From: Anaerolineae bacterium
Lineage (GTDB): Bacteria; Chloroflexota; Anaerolineae; Aggregatilineales; Phototrophicaceae
Length of the DNA stretch: 64,000 nt
Direction: 5' to 3'
Assembly (NCBI GenBank): GCA_022822545.1
Contig: JAJEBE010000053.1
Span: 124,001 to 188,000, forward strand
The notes under the pieces were generated by a model. The model saw only the letters and a list, made by a program, of their open reading frames with translations. It searched no databases and was not told the DNA's origin. Below, one piece after another: positions 34,760 to 41,973 of the stretch. How positions within the stretch are numbered: the stretch's first letter is position 1; every line of letters begins with the position of its first letter. The position numbers were made by a program, and so were the translations under genes.

Positions 34760-36758
34760 CGCCACCAAGGTCTATTACAGCGGTGGTTTCCTGGGCGATA
34801 AGAAGTCTGTCGTTGCGCTCGACAATTTTAATATGACCATCGACGAGAAGCCGGCGACCATCACGACCATCGCCGGTGAAAGCGGCAGTGGCAAGACCAC
34901 GCTGGCCAACCTCGTCCTCGGCTTTATCAAGCTGACATCGGGCAAGATTATCTTCGATGGCGAAGACATCACCGATATGACCGACGAGCAATTAAAAGCC
35001 TATCGCCGCAATGTGCAAGCTGTCTTTCAAGATCCCTTCGGCGTCTACAATCCCTTCTACCGTATCGACCACGTCTTCGAGTTGGTCAACAGGCATTTCA
35101 GCCTCTCCGATAATCAGAGCGAATATCGCGATATGGTGGAAGCCGGCTTGAATGTCGTCGGCCTCTATGGCGAAGATGTCTTGCGCAAGTATCCGCATCA
35201 GCTAAGCGGCGGGCAGCGCCAGCGCATCATGATGGCGCGCGCCTATATGATCAAGCCGCGGCTGATCGTGGCTGATGAGCCCGTATCAATGGTGGACGCC
35301 TCCCTGCGCGCCTCAATTCTCGATGCCATGCTGCGCCTGCGCGATGAGCACAATATTTCTTTCCTGTATATCACGCATGACTTGAGCACCGCCTACCAGA
35401 TCGGCGATCAGATCTACATGCTCTACCAAGGCACGACCGCCGAACGCGGCACGGCCATAGATGTGATCGACGCGCCGCAGCATCCCTACGTGCAACTCTT
35501 GATTGACTCGGTCCCTGTGCCCGATCCCACCGACAAATGGGATGTCGATATCAGCTTGCCCAGCGAAGAAGAAATGCGCACAGCCGCCGCTCAAGGCTGC
35601 CGCTATTATCCGCGCTGCCCTCATCGTATGGACAAATGCCTGGACGCGCAGCCGCCGCTGTTCAAGATGGAGAAAGCAAAACACGAAGCGGCTTGCTATC
35701 TCTACGAAGAAAACGAGATCGCGCCGATAGAGCCGCCCATGCTCGTGAACCAGCCATTCCACGAGGCGGCGGTAGCGGCGGTATCACACCGCAAGCGCGA
35801 CCGCGCCATCGCAGCCGGGTTGATCGTGATCGCCTTCATCGCCGGCGCGCTGCTCGCCTTGACGCGCGAGCCGGAGACAATCGTCGAGACTGTTGTCGAG
35901 GAGGTGGTTGTCACGGCGACAGCCATTCCGCCAACTGAGCCGCCAACAGCGACCCCGCCGCCCACCGCCACGCCAGAATCGCAAGAGATTGTCCCCGCAT
36001 TCGTCGTTGAGCCCGAAGGCGCGAGTGACAAAGGCAGCATCACGTGGGGCGAGGACACGGTCGGCGAAATCGAAAATGCCGACGAACGCCACAGCTATAC
36101 CTTGCTCGGCTTTGAAGGCGCGACGGTGGAGATCAAGCTAATAACCGGCGGCCGCGGCTTGAGCGGGACCGGCTTCTTCGCCCCGCTGATGACCGTCTTC
36201 GATCCTGCTGGAGACATCGTCTTCGCCTTCGACCGCGCCCGCCGCAGCAATCGCGGCGAGTTGACTTTCCCCGCGGACGGCGCCTATCAGATCGTCATCG
36301 GCGCGGACGATCGCGGACGCGGAGTCGAGGTCTATACCGTCACAATTGAAGGCGACATGCCAGAGCCGACGCCAATGCCCGCATTGCCGCCGCCGGCCTT
36401 TGCCGTCGAGCCAGAGGGAGCGGTTGACAAGGGCGCAATCGTCTTGGGCGAAGATGGCGTCAACGAGATCGAAAACGCCGACGAACGCCACAGCTACAGC
36501 CTTGAAGGCGTCGCCGGAAGGGCGGTGGATGTCAAGCTCATCACGGGCGGTCGCGGCTTGAGCGGCACTGGCTTCTTCGCGCCGCTGATGACCGTCTATG
36601 ACCCCAACGGCGAAATCGTCTTCTACTTTGATCGCGCCCGCCGCAGCAATAGCGGCAGCTTCACATTCGCCACCAGCGGGGCCTATCAAGTTGTCATCGG
36701 CGCTGATGACCGCGGCCGCGGCGTCGAAGTTTATACCATCACCTTTTCCGATGCCTAA
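34731..36758 (+). CDS. ABC ATPase fused to a membrane helix and two PPC-like domains
   Basis: This 675-residue protein is far longer than the usual 330 of this family. Residues 1-340 are a complete OppF-type ATPase: Walker A GESGSGKTT (49-57), LSGGQ (158-162), Walker B DEPVS (182-186), H-loop THDL, and the cysteine C-terminal domain (GCRYYPRCPHRMDKC). After a basic stretch (SHRKRDR) comes one transmembrane helix at about 359-377 (AIAAGLIVIAFIAGALLAL). Then follow a Pro/Thr linker and two repeats of about 110 residues (near 420-540 and 552-675). Both carry VEPEGA, ENADERHSY, GGRGLSGTGFFAPLMTV, and ADDRGRGVEVYT. They resemble PPC/jelly-roll domains. By the positive-inside rule the repeats would face outward. 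One continuous frame, with GGAGG before ATG 34731, argues against an artefact. Confidence 0.9.
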   Translation: MPTPLLQIRDATKVYYSGGFLGDKKSVVALDNFNMTIDEKPATITTIAGESGSGKTTLANLVLGFIKLTSGKIIFDGEDITDMTDEQLKAYRRNVQAVFQDPFGVYNPFYRIDHVFELVNRHFSLSDNQSEYRDMVEAGLNVVGLYGEDVLRKYPHQLSGGQRQRIMMARAYMIKPRLIVADEPVSMVDASLRASILDAMLRLRDEHNISFLYITHDLSTAYQIGDQIYMLYQGTTAERGTAIDVIDAPQHPYVQLLIDSVPVPDPTDKWDVDISLPSEEEMRTAAAQGCRYYPRCPHRMDKCLDAQPPLFKMEKAKHEAACYLYEENEIAPIEPPMLVNQPFHEAAVAAVSHRKRDRAIAAGLIVIAFIAGALLALTREPETIVETVVEEVVVTATAIPPTEPPTATPPPTATPESQEIVPAFVVEPEGASDKGSITWGEDTVGEIENADERHSYTLLGFEGATVEIKLITGGRGLSGTGFFAPLMTVFDPAGDIVFAFDRARRSNRGELTFPADGAYQIVIGADDRGRGVEVYTVTIEGDMPEPTPMPALPPPAFAVEPEGAVDKGAIVLGEDGVNEIENADERHSYSLEGVAGRAVDVKLITGGRGLSGTGFFAPLMTVYDPNGEIVFYFDRARRSNSGSFTFATSGAYQVVIGADDRGRGVEVYTITFSDA

Positions 36759-36793
36759 GCTCGCAGTCGCGCAGAGTCCTAAGTAAGGTATTC

Positions 36794-36835
36794 CGCCGCC
36801 GTCCCTTCTCGTAATATCAAGAAGAGGCGGCGGCG
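36794..36835 (+). promoter_or_regulatory. Large imperfect stem-loop after the transporter genes
   Basis: CGCCGCCG...TTCT pairs with AGAA...CGGCGGCG around a 10-base loop, with an internal bulge. Only a short ATTT follows, so it is a weak terminator or an RNA-stabilising element between the transporter and enzyme genes. Confidence 0.45.
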
Positions 36836-36898
36836 CCCCAATTTGCCCCCATCTCAATTTAGCGTCACTTGCTGTCAGCTTCAAATAAGGAGACCCAA

Positions 36899-37690
36899 AT
36901 GCTCAGCAAAGAACAGATCGATTTCTTCCACGAAAACGGCTTCCTGCGCATCCCGCAAGTCTTCACCGAAGAGGAGACCAACGCGCTGTCGGATAGCCTC
37001 GACCGTCTCATAGAAGACTGGGCGATCACCAGCCCGGGCTGGTCGGGCCCCTGGCGCGATGTCTACTTCGACGAAGAATTGGAGAAGCAAGTCAAGTTGA
37101 CCGCCATGCATGACCTGCACTTCTACTCTGATGCCTGGATGCGCGCGGTCACAAATCCGAAGCTGGGAAAATGCCTGTCGCAATTGCTGGATTCGAGCGT
37201 CGAATTGCATCATACCACCATGCACATTAAACCGCCGCAGACCGGGCATCCCTTCCCCATGCACCAGGATGACCCGTTCTACGAACATAGCGATGGACGC
37301 TTTCTCGATACGCTGGTTCATCTGGACGACACCTTCCACGAGAATGGCGAGATCCGCTTTCTGGCCGGTTCTCACAAAATGGGCAAGCTGCCGCATGTGC
37401 TGGCCTATCCGGATGGCACGCCTTGCACACCCCACCTCGATCCGGACGAATACAAACTGGAAGACACGGTAGCCGTGCCAGCCAAGCGCGGCGATGTGGT
37501 CGTCTTCCATATCTATTGCATCCACGGCTCCTACATCAATCAAACCAAAGACCCGCGCCGGATGGTGCGCATGGGCTTTCGCGACCCGCATAACGATCAA
37601 GTCGCCGGGCAGAGCAATGGCCGCCCCGGGCTTATTGTTCATGGCTATCGCGAGCGCCGCGGCGAGGAAGAACTCTTGAAAATAACCTAG
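36899..37690 (+). CDS. Phytanoyl-CoA dioxygenase-like Fe(II)/2-oxoglutarate enzyme
   Basis: This 263-residue protein starts at ATG 36899 (AAGGAG upstream). The iron-binding facial triad is complete: H122-Q-D124 in FPMHQDDPFYEH and H209 in YCIHGSYIN, with an Arg for 2-oxoglutarate in PRRMVRMGF. This makes it a likely active hydroxylase or related oxygenase. Bacterial members act on many small molecules. Here it precedes the NanK/NanE genes, so a sugar or osmolyte derivative is possible, but the substrate is not deducible. Confidence 0.88.
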   Translation: MLSKEQIDFFHENGFLRIPQVFTEEETNALSDSLDRLIEDWAITSPGWSGPWRDVYFDEELEKQVKLTAMHDLHFYSDAWMRAVTNPKLGKCLSQLLDSSVELHHTTMHIKPPQTGHPFPMHQDDPFYEHSDGRFLDTLVHLDDTFHENGEIRFLAGSHKMGKLPHVLAYPDGTPCTPHLDPDEYKLEDTVAVPAKRGDVVVFHIYCIHGSYINQTKDPRRMVRMGFRDPHNDQVAGQSNGRPGLIVHGYRERRGEEELLKIT

Positions 37691-37705
37691 CGCGAACCCG
37701 TCAAT

Positions 37706-38608
37706 ATGAGCATGAGCGGATCGCTGGTCATCGGCTTGGATATCGGCGCCAGCAAAACCATGGCGGGCCTCGTAAGGCGCGACGGTCAACTTGTTCGCGC
37801 CTTAAAAGTCTCCACCGCGTCCTCTCCGCCCGAGATCCTGGCCGCCGCCCGTTCGCTCAGCCGGACGCTTATTGGGGCGGCCGACGCGCCTGTGCTCGGT
37901 ATTGGCATCGGCAGCGCCGGCATGGTTGATAGCGAGCGCGGCGTCGTGATTCACGCGAACGACAACTTGCCCGGCTGGACTGGCACAAGGCTGTCAGCGT
38001 TAGACATCCACGGCTTGTCGATCTGCGCTGAAAACGATGTGCGCGCCTTTGCCTACGGCGAGGCTGCCATCGGCGCTGGCGCCGCTTACGAGTCGCTGCT
38101 CTGCGTCACCGTCGGCACGGGCATCGGCGGCGCATTGATTATGAATGGCGAAGTCTGGCATGGCGCGAATTTCAGCGCTGGCGAGATCGGCTACCTGATC
38201 GTCGACTGGGATGGCGGGCGACCGCTCATCCTCGATCAATACGCCTCTGGCCCCGCCATTGAACGCGCCTATCGCAACGCGACCGGCGGCAAGGCAGGCC
38301 TTCCTCTCACCGAGATTAGCCGACTCGCTTTCGCCGGCCACAAGTTAGCGCGCACTGTCATCACCGAGAAAGCGCGGCGACTCGGTCACATTCTGGCGGG
38401 TTATACCACATCGATCAACCCGGAAGCTGTAGTCATTGGCGGCGGCGTGCCAATGATCGGCGCTCTCTGGTGGGATGCCTTCGAGGCGGCCTTCCGCGAT
38501 TCCCTGCCGCCACTGCTGCGCGCCACGCCCTTGCTGCCGGCCGCGCTCGGCGCCGAAGCGGTCTTGCTGGGCGCAGCCATGCTGGCTTGGACTGAGGTCA
38601 GTGTATGA
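37706..38608 (+). CDS. ROK-family sugar kinase, probable N-acetylmannosamine kinase
   Basis: This 300-residue protein has the ROK ATP motif GLDIGASKTMAGLV, the catalytic ENDVRAFAYGE and VGTGIGGALIMNG, followed by FSAGEIGYLIVD. The zinc-binding CxCGxxGC cluster of most ROK proteins is missing; the stretch after GEIGY goes straight to DWDGGRPLILDQY. Its stop overlaps the start of nanE as ATGA, which strongly suggests ManNAc as substrate (NanK role). That link is inference from context. The start could also be ATG 37712. Confidence 0.85.
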   Translation: MSMSGSLVIGLDIGASKTMAGLVRRDGQLVRALKVSTASSPPEILAAARSLSRTLIGAADAPVLGIGIGSAGMVDSERGVVIHANDNLPGWTGTRLSALDIHGLSICAENDVRAFAYGEAAIGAGAAYESLLCVTVGTGIGGALIMNGEVWHGANFSAGEIGYLIVDWDGGRPLILDQYASGPAIERAYRNATGGKAGLPLTEISRLAFAGHKLARTVITEKARRLGHILAGYTTSINPEAVVIGGGVPMIGALWWDAFEAAFRDSLPPLLRATPLLPAALGAEAVLLGAAMLAWTEVSV

Positions 38609-39291
38609 AGGCCGAAGCATTCCTCGCCGCCGTCAAAGGCAAGCTGATCGTCTCTTGTCAAGCGCTGCAAGACGAGCCGCTGCACGGCGCGCAAATTATG
38701 GCGAAGATGGCAGTCGCGGCCAAGATCGGCGGCGCTGTCGCCATCCGCGCCAATAGCCCGGCTGATATCCGCGCCGTCAAACAGGCGGTCGACCTGCCCG
38801 TCATCGGCTTGTACAAGCAAGGCGGGTCTGGCGTCTTCATCACGCCGACATTTGACGCCGCTGCCGAAATCGCTGCTGCCGGCGCTGATGTCATCGCCCT
38901 CGATTGCACCGACCGCCCGCGCCCGGATGGAATCCCGCTGCCGGACCTGCTCGCGCGCATCCACGACGAATTGCGGCTGCCCACCTTCGCCGATGTCTCG
39001 ACCCTCGCCGAAGCGCAAGCGGCCGCTCAAGCCGGCGTCGCCATGGCCGCGCCGACGCTCTCCGGCTACACCAAAAACAGCCCGGCGCAAGACGGTCCCG
39101 ACTTTGATCTGTTGGCGCGGATGTGCCGGACGCTGCCCATCCCGGTCATCGCCGAGGGGCGGATTCATACACCCGAACAAGCCCGACATGCCTTGGACTT
39201 GGGTGCCTGGTGCGTCGTGGTCGGCTCGGCCATCACCCGCCCCCGCGCCATCACCGCTCGTTTCGCCCGCGCTCTTGAAGGAAATCTGTAG
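38605..39291 (+). CDS. nanE: N-acetylmannosamine-6-phosphate 2-epimerase
   Basis: This 228-residue TIM barrel converts ManNAc-6-P to GlcNAc-6-P. Family landmarks are LIVSCQALQDEPLHG, GGAVAIRANSPADIRAVK, PVIGLYKQ, DVIALDCTDRPRPDG, TFADVST and PVIAEGRIHTPEQA. It is coupled to the ROK kinase gene by a 4-base overlap. The stop codon TAG is the TAG of a REP-like element that begins at 39287, so the element has been placed on, or has replaced, the gene end. No N-acetylneuraminate lyase gene is in the window. Confidence 0.93.
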   Translation: MKAEAFLAAVKGKLIVSCQALQDEPLHGAQIMAKMAVAAKIGGAVAIRANSPADIRAVKQAVDLPVIGLYKQGGSGVFITPTFDAAAEIAAAGADVIALDCTDRPRPDGIPLPDLLARIHDELRLPTFADVSTLAEAQAAAQAGVAMAAPTLSGYTKNSPAQDGPDFDLLARMCRTLPIPVIAEGRIHTPEQARHALDLGAWCVVVGSAITRPRAITARFARALEGNL

Positions 39292-39313
39292 GGGCGACTC
39301 TGTAGTCGCCCGC
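39287..39313 (+). repeat. REP-like palindrome supplying a stop codon
   Basis: TGTAGGGGCGACTCT then GTAGTCGCCCGC. Its first TAG is the stop codon of nanE. Confidence 0.9.
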
Positions 39314-39349
39314 CATTTACTATTCACAGCACCACAATCGGGAGACAAT

Positions 39350-40369
39350 ATGAAAACACTCGCTTTCCTCGGCATCGCCCATATTCACAGTCCATCTTTC
39401 ATCAAAACCGTGCTTGAGCGCCCGGACCAGTTCACGATCAAGGCGGTCTGGGATGATCAACCGGCGCGGGCGCAGGTCGCCGCCGGGCACGCCAACTGCT
39501 CGACCGTCAGCGATTACCGCGATATCCTGGGCGATGACGAAATTGACGCCGTCATTGTCTGCTCGGAGACGGCCTTGCACCGCGAACTGGTCGAAGGCGC
39601 GGCCGCCGCCCGCAAGCATCTCTTCGTTGAAAAGCCCCTCGCCATCAGCGCGGAGGACGCCTATGTCATGCAGCGCGCCATTGACGCCGCCGGAGTCCTC
39701 TTCCACATCGGTCACTTCATGCGCGGCTACCCGGTTCATCGTCTCATCAAACGCTGGATAGACGACGGAACACTGGGCACAATCACGCGCGTTCGCCACT
39801 GCAATGTGCATCACGGCGCTATCGGCGGTTGGTTTGACCCCGGCAACGGCTGGTACGACGAGGGCTGGTATTGGATGACCGATATGCAACGCGCCGGCAT
39901 GGGCGGCTTCGGCGACCTCGGCGCCCACTCTCTTGATATCCTGATGTGGCTGATGGGCGATGTCCTCAGCGTCACCGCGCAGGTGGATCGCTTGCTCGGC
40001 AAGTACGATTGCGATGAATACGGCGAGGGCATGCTGCGCTTCGCCAACGGCGCTATCGGCACCTTGGCCGCCGGCTGGGTTGATGTCTTGCGGCCAATGC
40101 CGGTTCTCGTCAGCGGTACCGAAGGAGTCGCCTATGTTCAGAATGGAAAATTATTCGTAAAGTCGGATAATCTCTCGGGGGCGGATGGTGGCGAATGGAC
40201 GGACTTGCCCGAGTCGCTGCCGCACGCCTTTGACGTCTTCCTCAACGCGCTGAACGGGGAAGATGTCGCCTTGATTTCGGCGAAAGAAGCGGCGGACCGC
40301 AGCGCCGTGATGGACGCCTTTTACCAAGCTGCGGCGACCAATACTTGGGTGCAACCCAAAAGTGCATAA
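39350..40369 (+). CDS. Gfo/Idh/MocA-family oxidoreductase
   Basis: This 339-residue NAD(P)-dependent protein starts at ATG 39350 (GGGAG upstream). The N-terminus MKTLAFLGIAHIHSPSF is a variant Rossmann start in which the glycine-rich loop GxGxxG is replaced by GIAHIHS. The cofactor region VFVEKP-like is LFVEKPLAI, and the catalytic region is GGFGDLGAHSLDILMWLMG (conserved D..H). It probably oxidises a sugar or inositol derivative. The altered nucleotide loop may mean a tightly bound or different cofactor. Confidence 0.88.
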   Translation: MKTLAFLGIAHIHSPSFIKTVLERPDQFTIKAVWDDQPARAQVAAGHANCSTVSDYRDILGDDEIDAVIVCSETALHRELVEGAAAARKHLFVEKPLAISAEDAYVMQRAIDAAGVLFHIGHFMRGYPVHRLIKRWIDDGTLGTITRVRHCNVHHGAIGGWFDPGNGWYDEGWYWMTDMQRAGMGGFGDLGAHSLDILMWLMGDVLSVTAQVDRLLGKYDCDEYGEGMLRFANGAIGTLAAGWVDVLRPMPVLVSGTEGVAYVQNGKLFVKSDNLSGADGGEWTDLPESLPHAFDVFLNALNGEDVALISAKEAADRSAVMDAFYQAAATNTWVQPKSA

Positions 40370-40385
40370 GAAGGAGCGAAACAAT

Positions 40386-41441
40386 ATGAGTACCTTGAAA
40401 GTCGGTGTGATCGGTGTCGGTGGTATCGCGCGGACGCACATGCCCGGCTGGGCCGCCTCGTCCCATGCCGAAGTCATCGCCGGCGCGGACCTCGTGCCGG
40501 CCGCGCTTGATCGCTGGGGCGCCGATTGGAATGTCAGCCGCCTCGAGACCGATAGCGCTGCCCTCATCAATGATCCCGATATCGATATCATCGATGTCTG
40601 CACGCCCAATATGTATCATGCCGATCTCAGCATCGCCGCCCTGGAGGCGGGCAAACACGTCATCTGCGAGAAGCCGCTGGCGCCGACCCCCGCCGATGTC
40701 CAGCGGATGATCGACGCCCGCGACAAAAGCGGCAAGCTGCTGATGACCGCGCAGCACTTCCGTTTCGCCGGCGCCTCCAAAGCCCTCAAGGCGGAGATCG
40801 AACGAGGCGCCCTCGGCGATATCTACCACGCCCGCAGTTGGATGCTGCGCCGCGCAGGCATCCCCACCAGCCTCGCCTTCCTCTCCACCCAACACGCCGG
40901 CGGCGGCGCTTGTATCGACATCGGCGTGCACATCCTCGATCTGACTCTGTGGATGATGGGCAACCCCGAGCCGGTCTCGGTCACCGGCGTCGCCCGCCGC
41001 GAGCTCGCCAGCAACCCCAAGGCATTTGGACGCTGGCCCCGCTTCGGTCCCATTCCCGAAGGCATGGATGTCGAAGAAATGGCGATGGCGTTCGTCCGCT
41101 TCGAAACCGGCGCCACCCTCGTCTTCGAGATCTCCTGGCTGCTGCACCATGACATTGATGGCGAAGATATGCAGATGTGGCTCTATGGCACCGGCGGCGG
41201 CTCCCACTGGCCCAAATGCGAGGTCTACGACACCGATTACGATGCCATGCAGCTTTACAATCGCAAGCTGAAACTGATGCCGCAAGTGGCGGAGCCGCAC
41301 GCGCAGGAGTGTATCGAATTCGCCCAGGCCATCGTCGATGACGCGCCTTCGCCCGTCCCCGCCGAGCAGTCGCTGCAAGTGATGAAGATCCTCAACGCCA
41401 TCTATGAAAGCCAGAGCACCGGCCGCGAAGTGCTGCTCTAA
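40386..41441 (+). CDS. Gfo/Idh/MocA-family oxidoreductase
   Basis: This 351-residue protein starts at ATG 40386, nine bases after AAGGAG. It has a standard Rossmann loop (VGVIGVGGIARTH), CEKPLAPTP, and a catalytic region GGGACIDIGVHILDLTLWMMG. It follows the previous oxidoreductase by 16 bases. Paired Gfo/Idh/MocA genes often act in sequence on the same carbon skeleton. The substrate is unknown, but it should belong to the amino-sugar/oligosaccharide pathway of this operon. Confidence 0.92.
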   Translation: MSTLKVGVIGVGGIARTHMPGWAASSHAEVIAGADLVPAALDRWGADWNVSRLETDSAALINDPDIDIIDVCTPNMYHADLSIAALEAGKHVICEKPLAPTPADVQRMIDARDKSGKLLMTAQHFRFAGASKALKAEIERGALGDIYHARSWMLRRAGIPTSLAFLSTQHAGGGACIDIGVHILDLTLWMMGNPEPVSVTGVARRELASNPKAFGRWPRFGPIPEGMDVEEMAMAFVRFETGATLVFEISWLLHHDIDGEDMQMWLYGTGGGSHWPKCEVYDTDYDAMQLYNRKLKLMPQVAEPHAQECIEFAQAIVDDAPSPVPAEQSLQVMKILNAIYESQSTGREVLL

Positions 41442-41492
41442 ATCACAACTTCTCCGTGGGTGATTCTTTGTACTGTCTCACATCGCGAAATC

Positions 41493-41520
41493 TGTAGGGG
41501 CGACTCCGTGAGTCGCCCGC
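41493..41520 (+). repeat. REP-like palindrome
   Basis: TGTAGGGGCGACTC then GAGTCGCCCGC, a near-perfect stem, just before the lipoprotein gene. Confidence 0.9.
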
Positions 41521-41529
41521 ATACTTGTT

Positions 41530-41970
41530 ATGAAGCCATTTCTCCAGTTATTCCTGTTGTCGGTTCCGGCCTTGTGTCTGCTGATCGTCCTAACTGCCTG
41601 CGGTACGTTGGAGCCGCCTGCGACGATAATGACAGAGCGACCCAGCTTGCCGCGCGCCGGTCTCTGGTCGCTCGAATACACCGGCGGCTGCACGGGACGG
41701 GAAGCCGAGCGGCTGCAAATTATCCGGCTTGACGAGACCGCAATCGTCTTTGGCGACTTCACGCTGCTGCGCGACGAATCCGGCCAATACATTGGCACGG
41801 CGGACCGTATCGCGCCAATGCCCGTCGATGGACGCGAAATCGGCTACACCATCACCTACACGCTGACAGCGGACGAGATGGGCGCTTTCGCCGGGGTGGA
41901 AAGGGTTGTCGAAGGCGGCGGCCACGGTCTCGACTGCCCGGTGGTACTGCGTTACCTGGGCGGGGACTAG
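41530..41970 (+). CDS. Small predicted lipoprotein
   Basis: This 146-residue protein has a type II signal peptide with lipobox LTAC (MKPFLQLFLLSVPALCLLIVLTACGT). The mature part is a small beta-rich domain with two cysteines (GGCTGREAERL and GLDCPVVL). I do not recognise the family. It lies three bases before the isomerase-like gene and is preceded by a REP-like element. Confidence 0.65.
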   Translation: MKPFLQLFLLSVPALCLLIVLTACGTLEPPATIMTERPSLPRAGLWSLEYTGGCTGREAERLQIIRLDETAIVFGDFTLLRDESGQYIGTADRIAPMPVDGREIGYTITYTLTADEMGAFAGVERVVEGGGHGLDCPVVLRYLGGD

Positions 41971-41973
41971 CCC

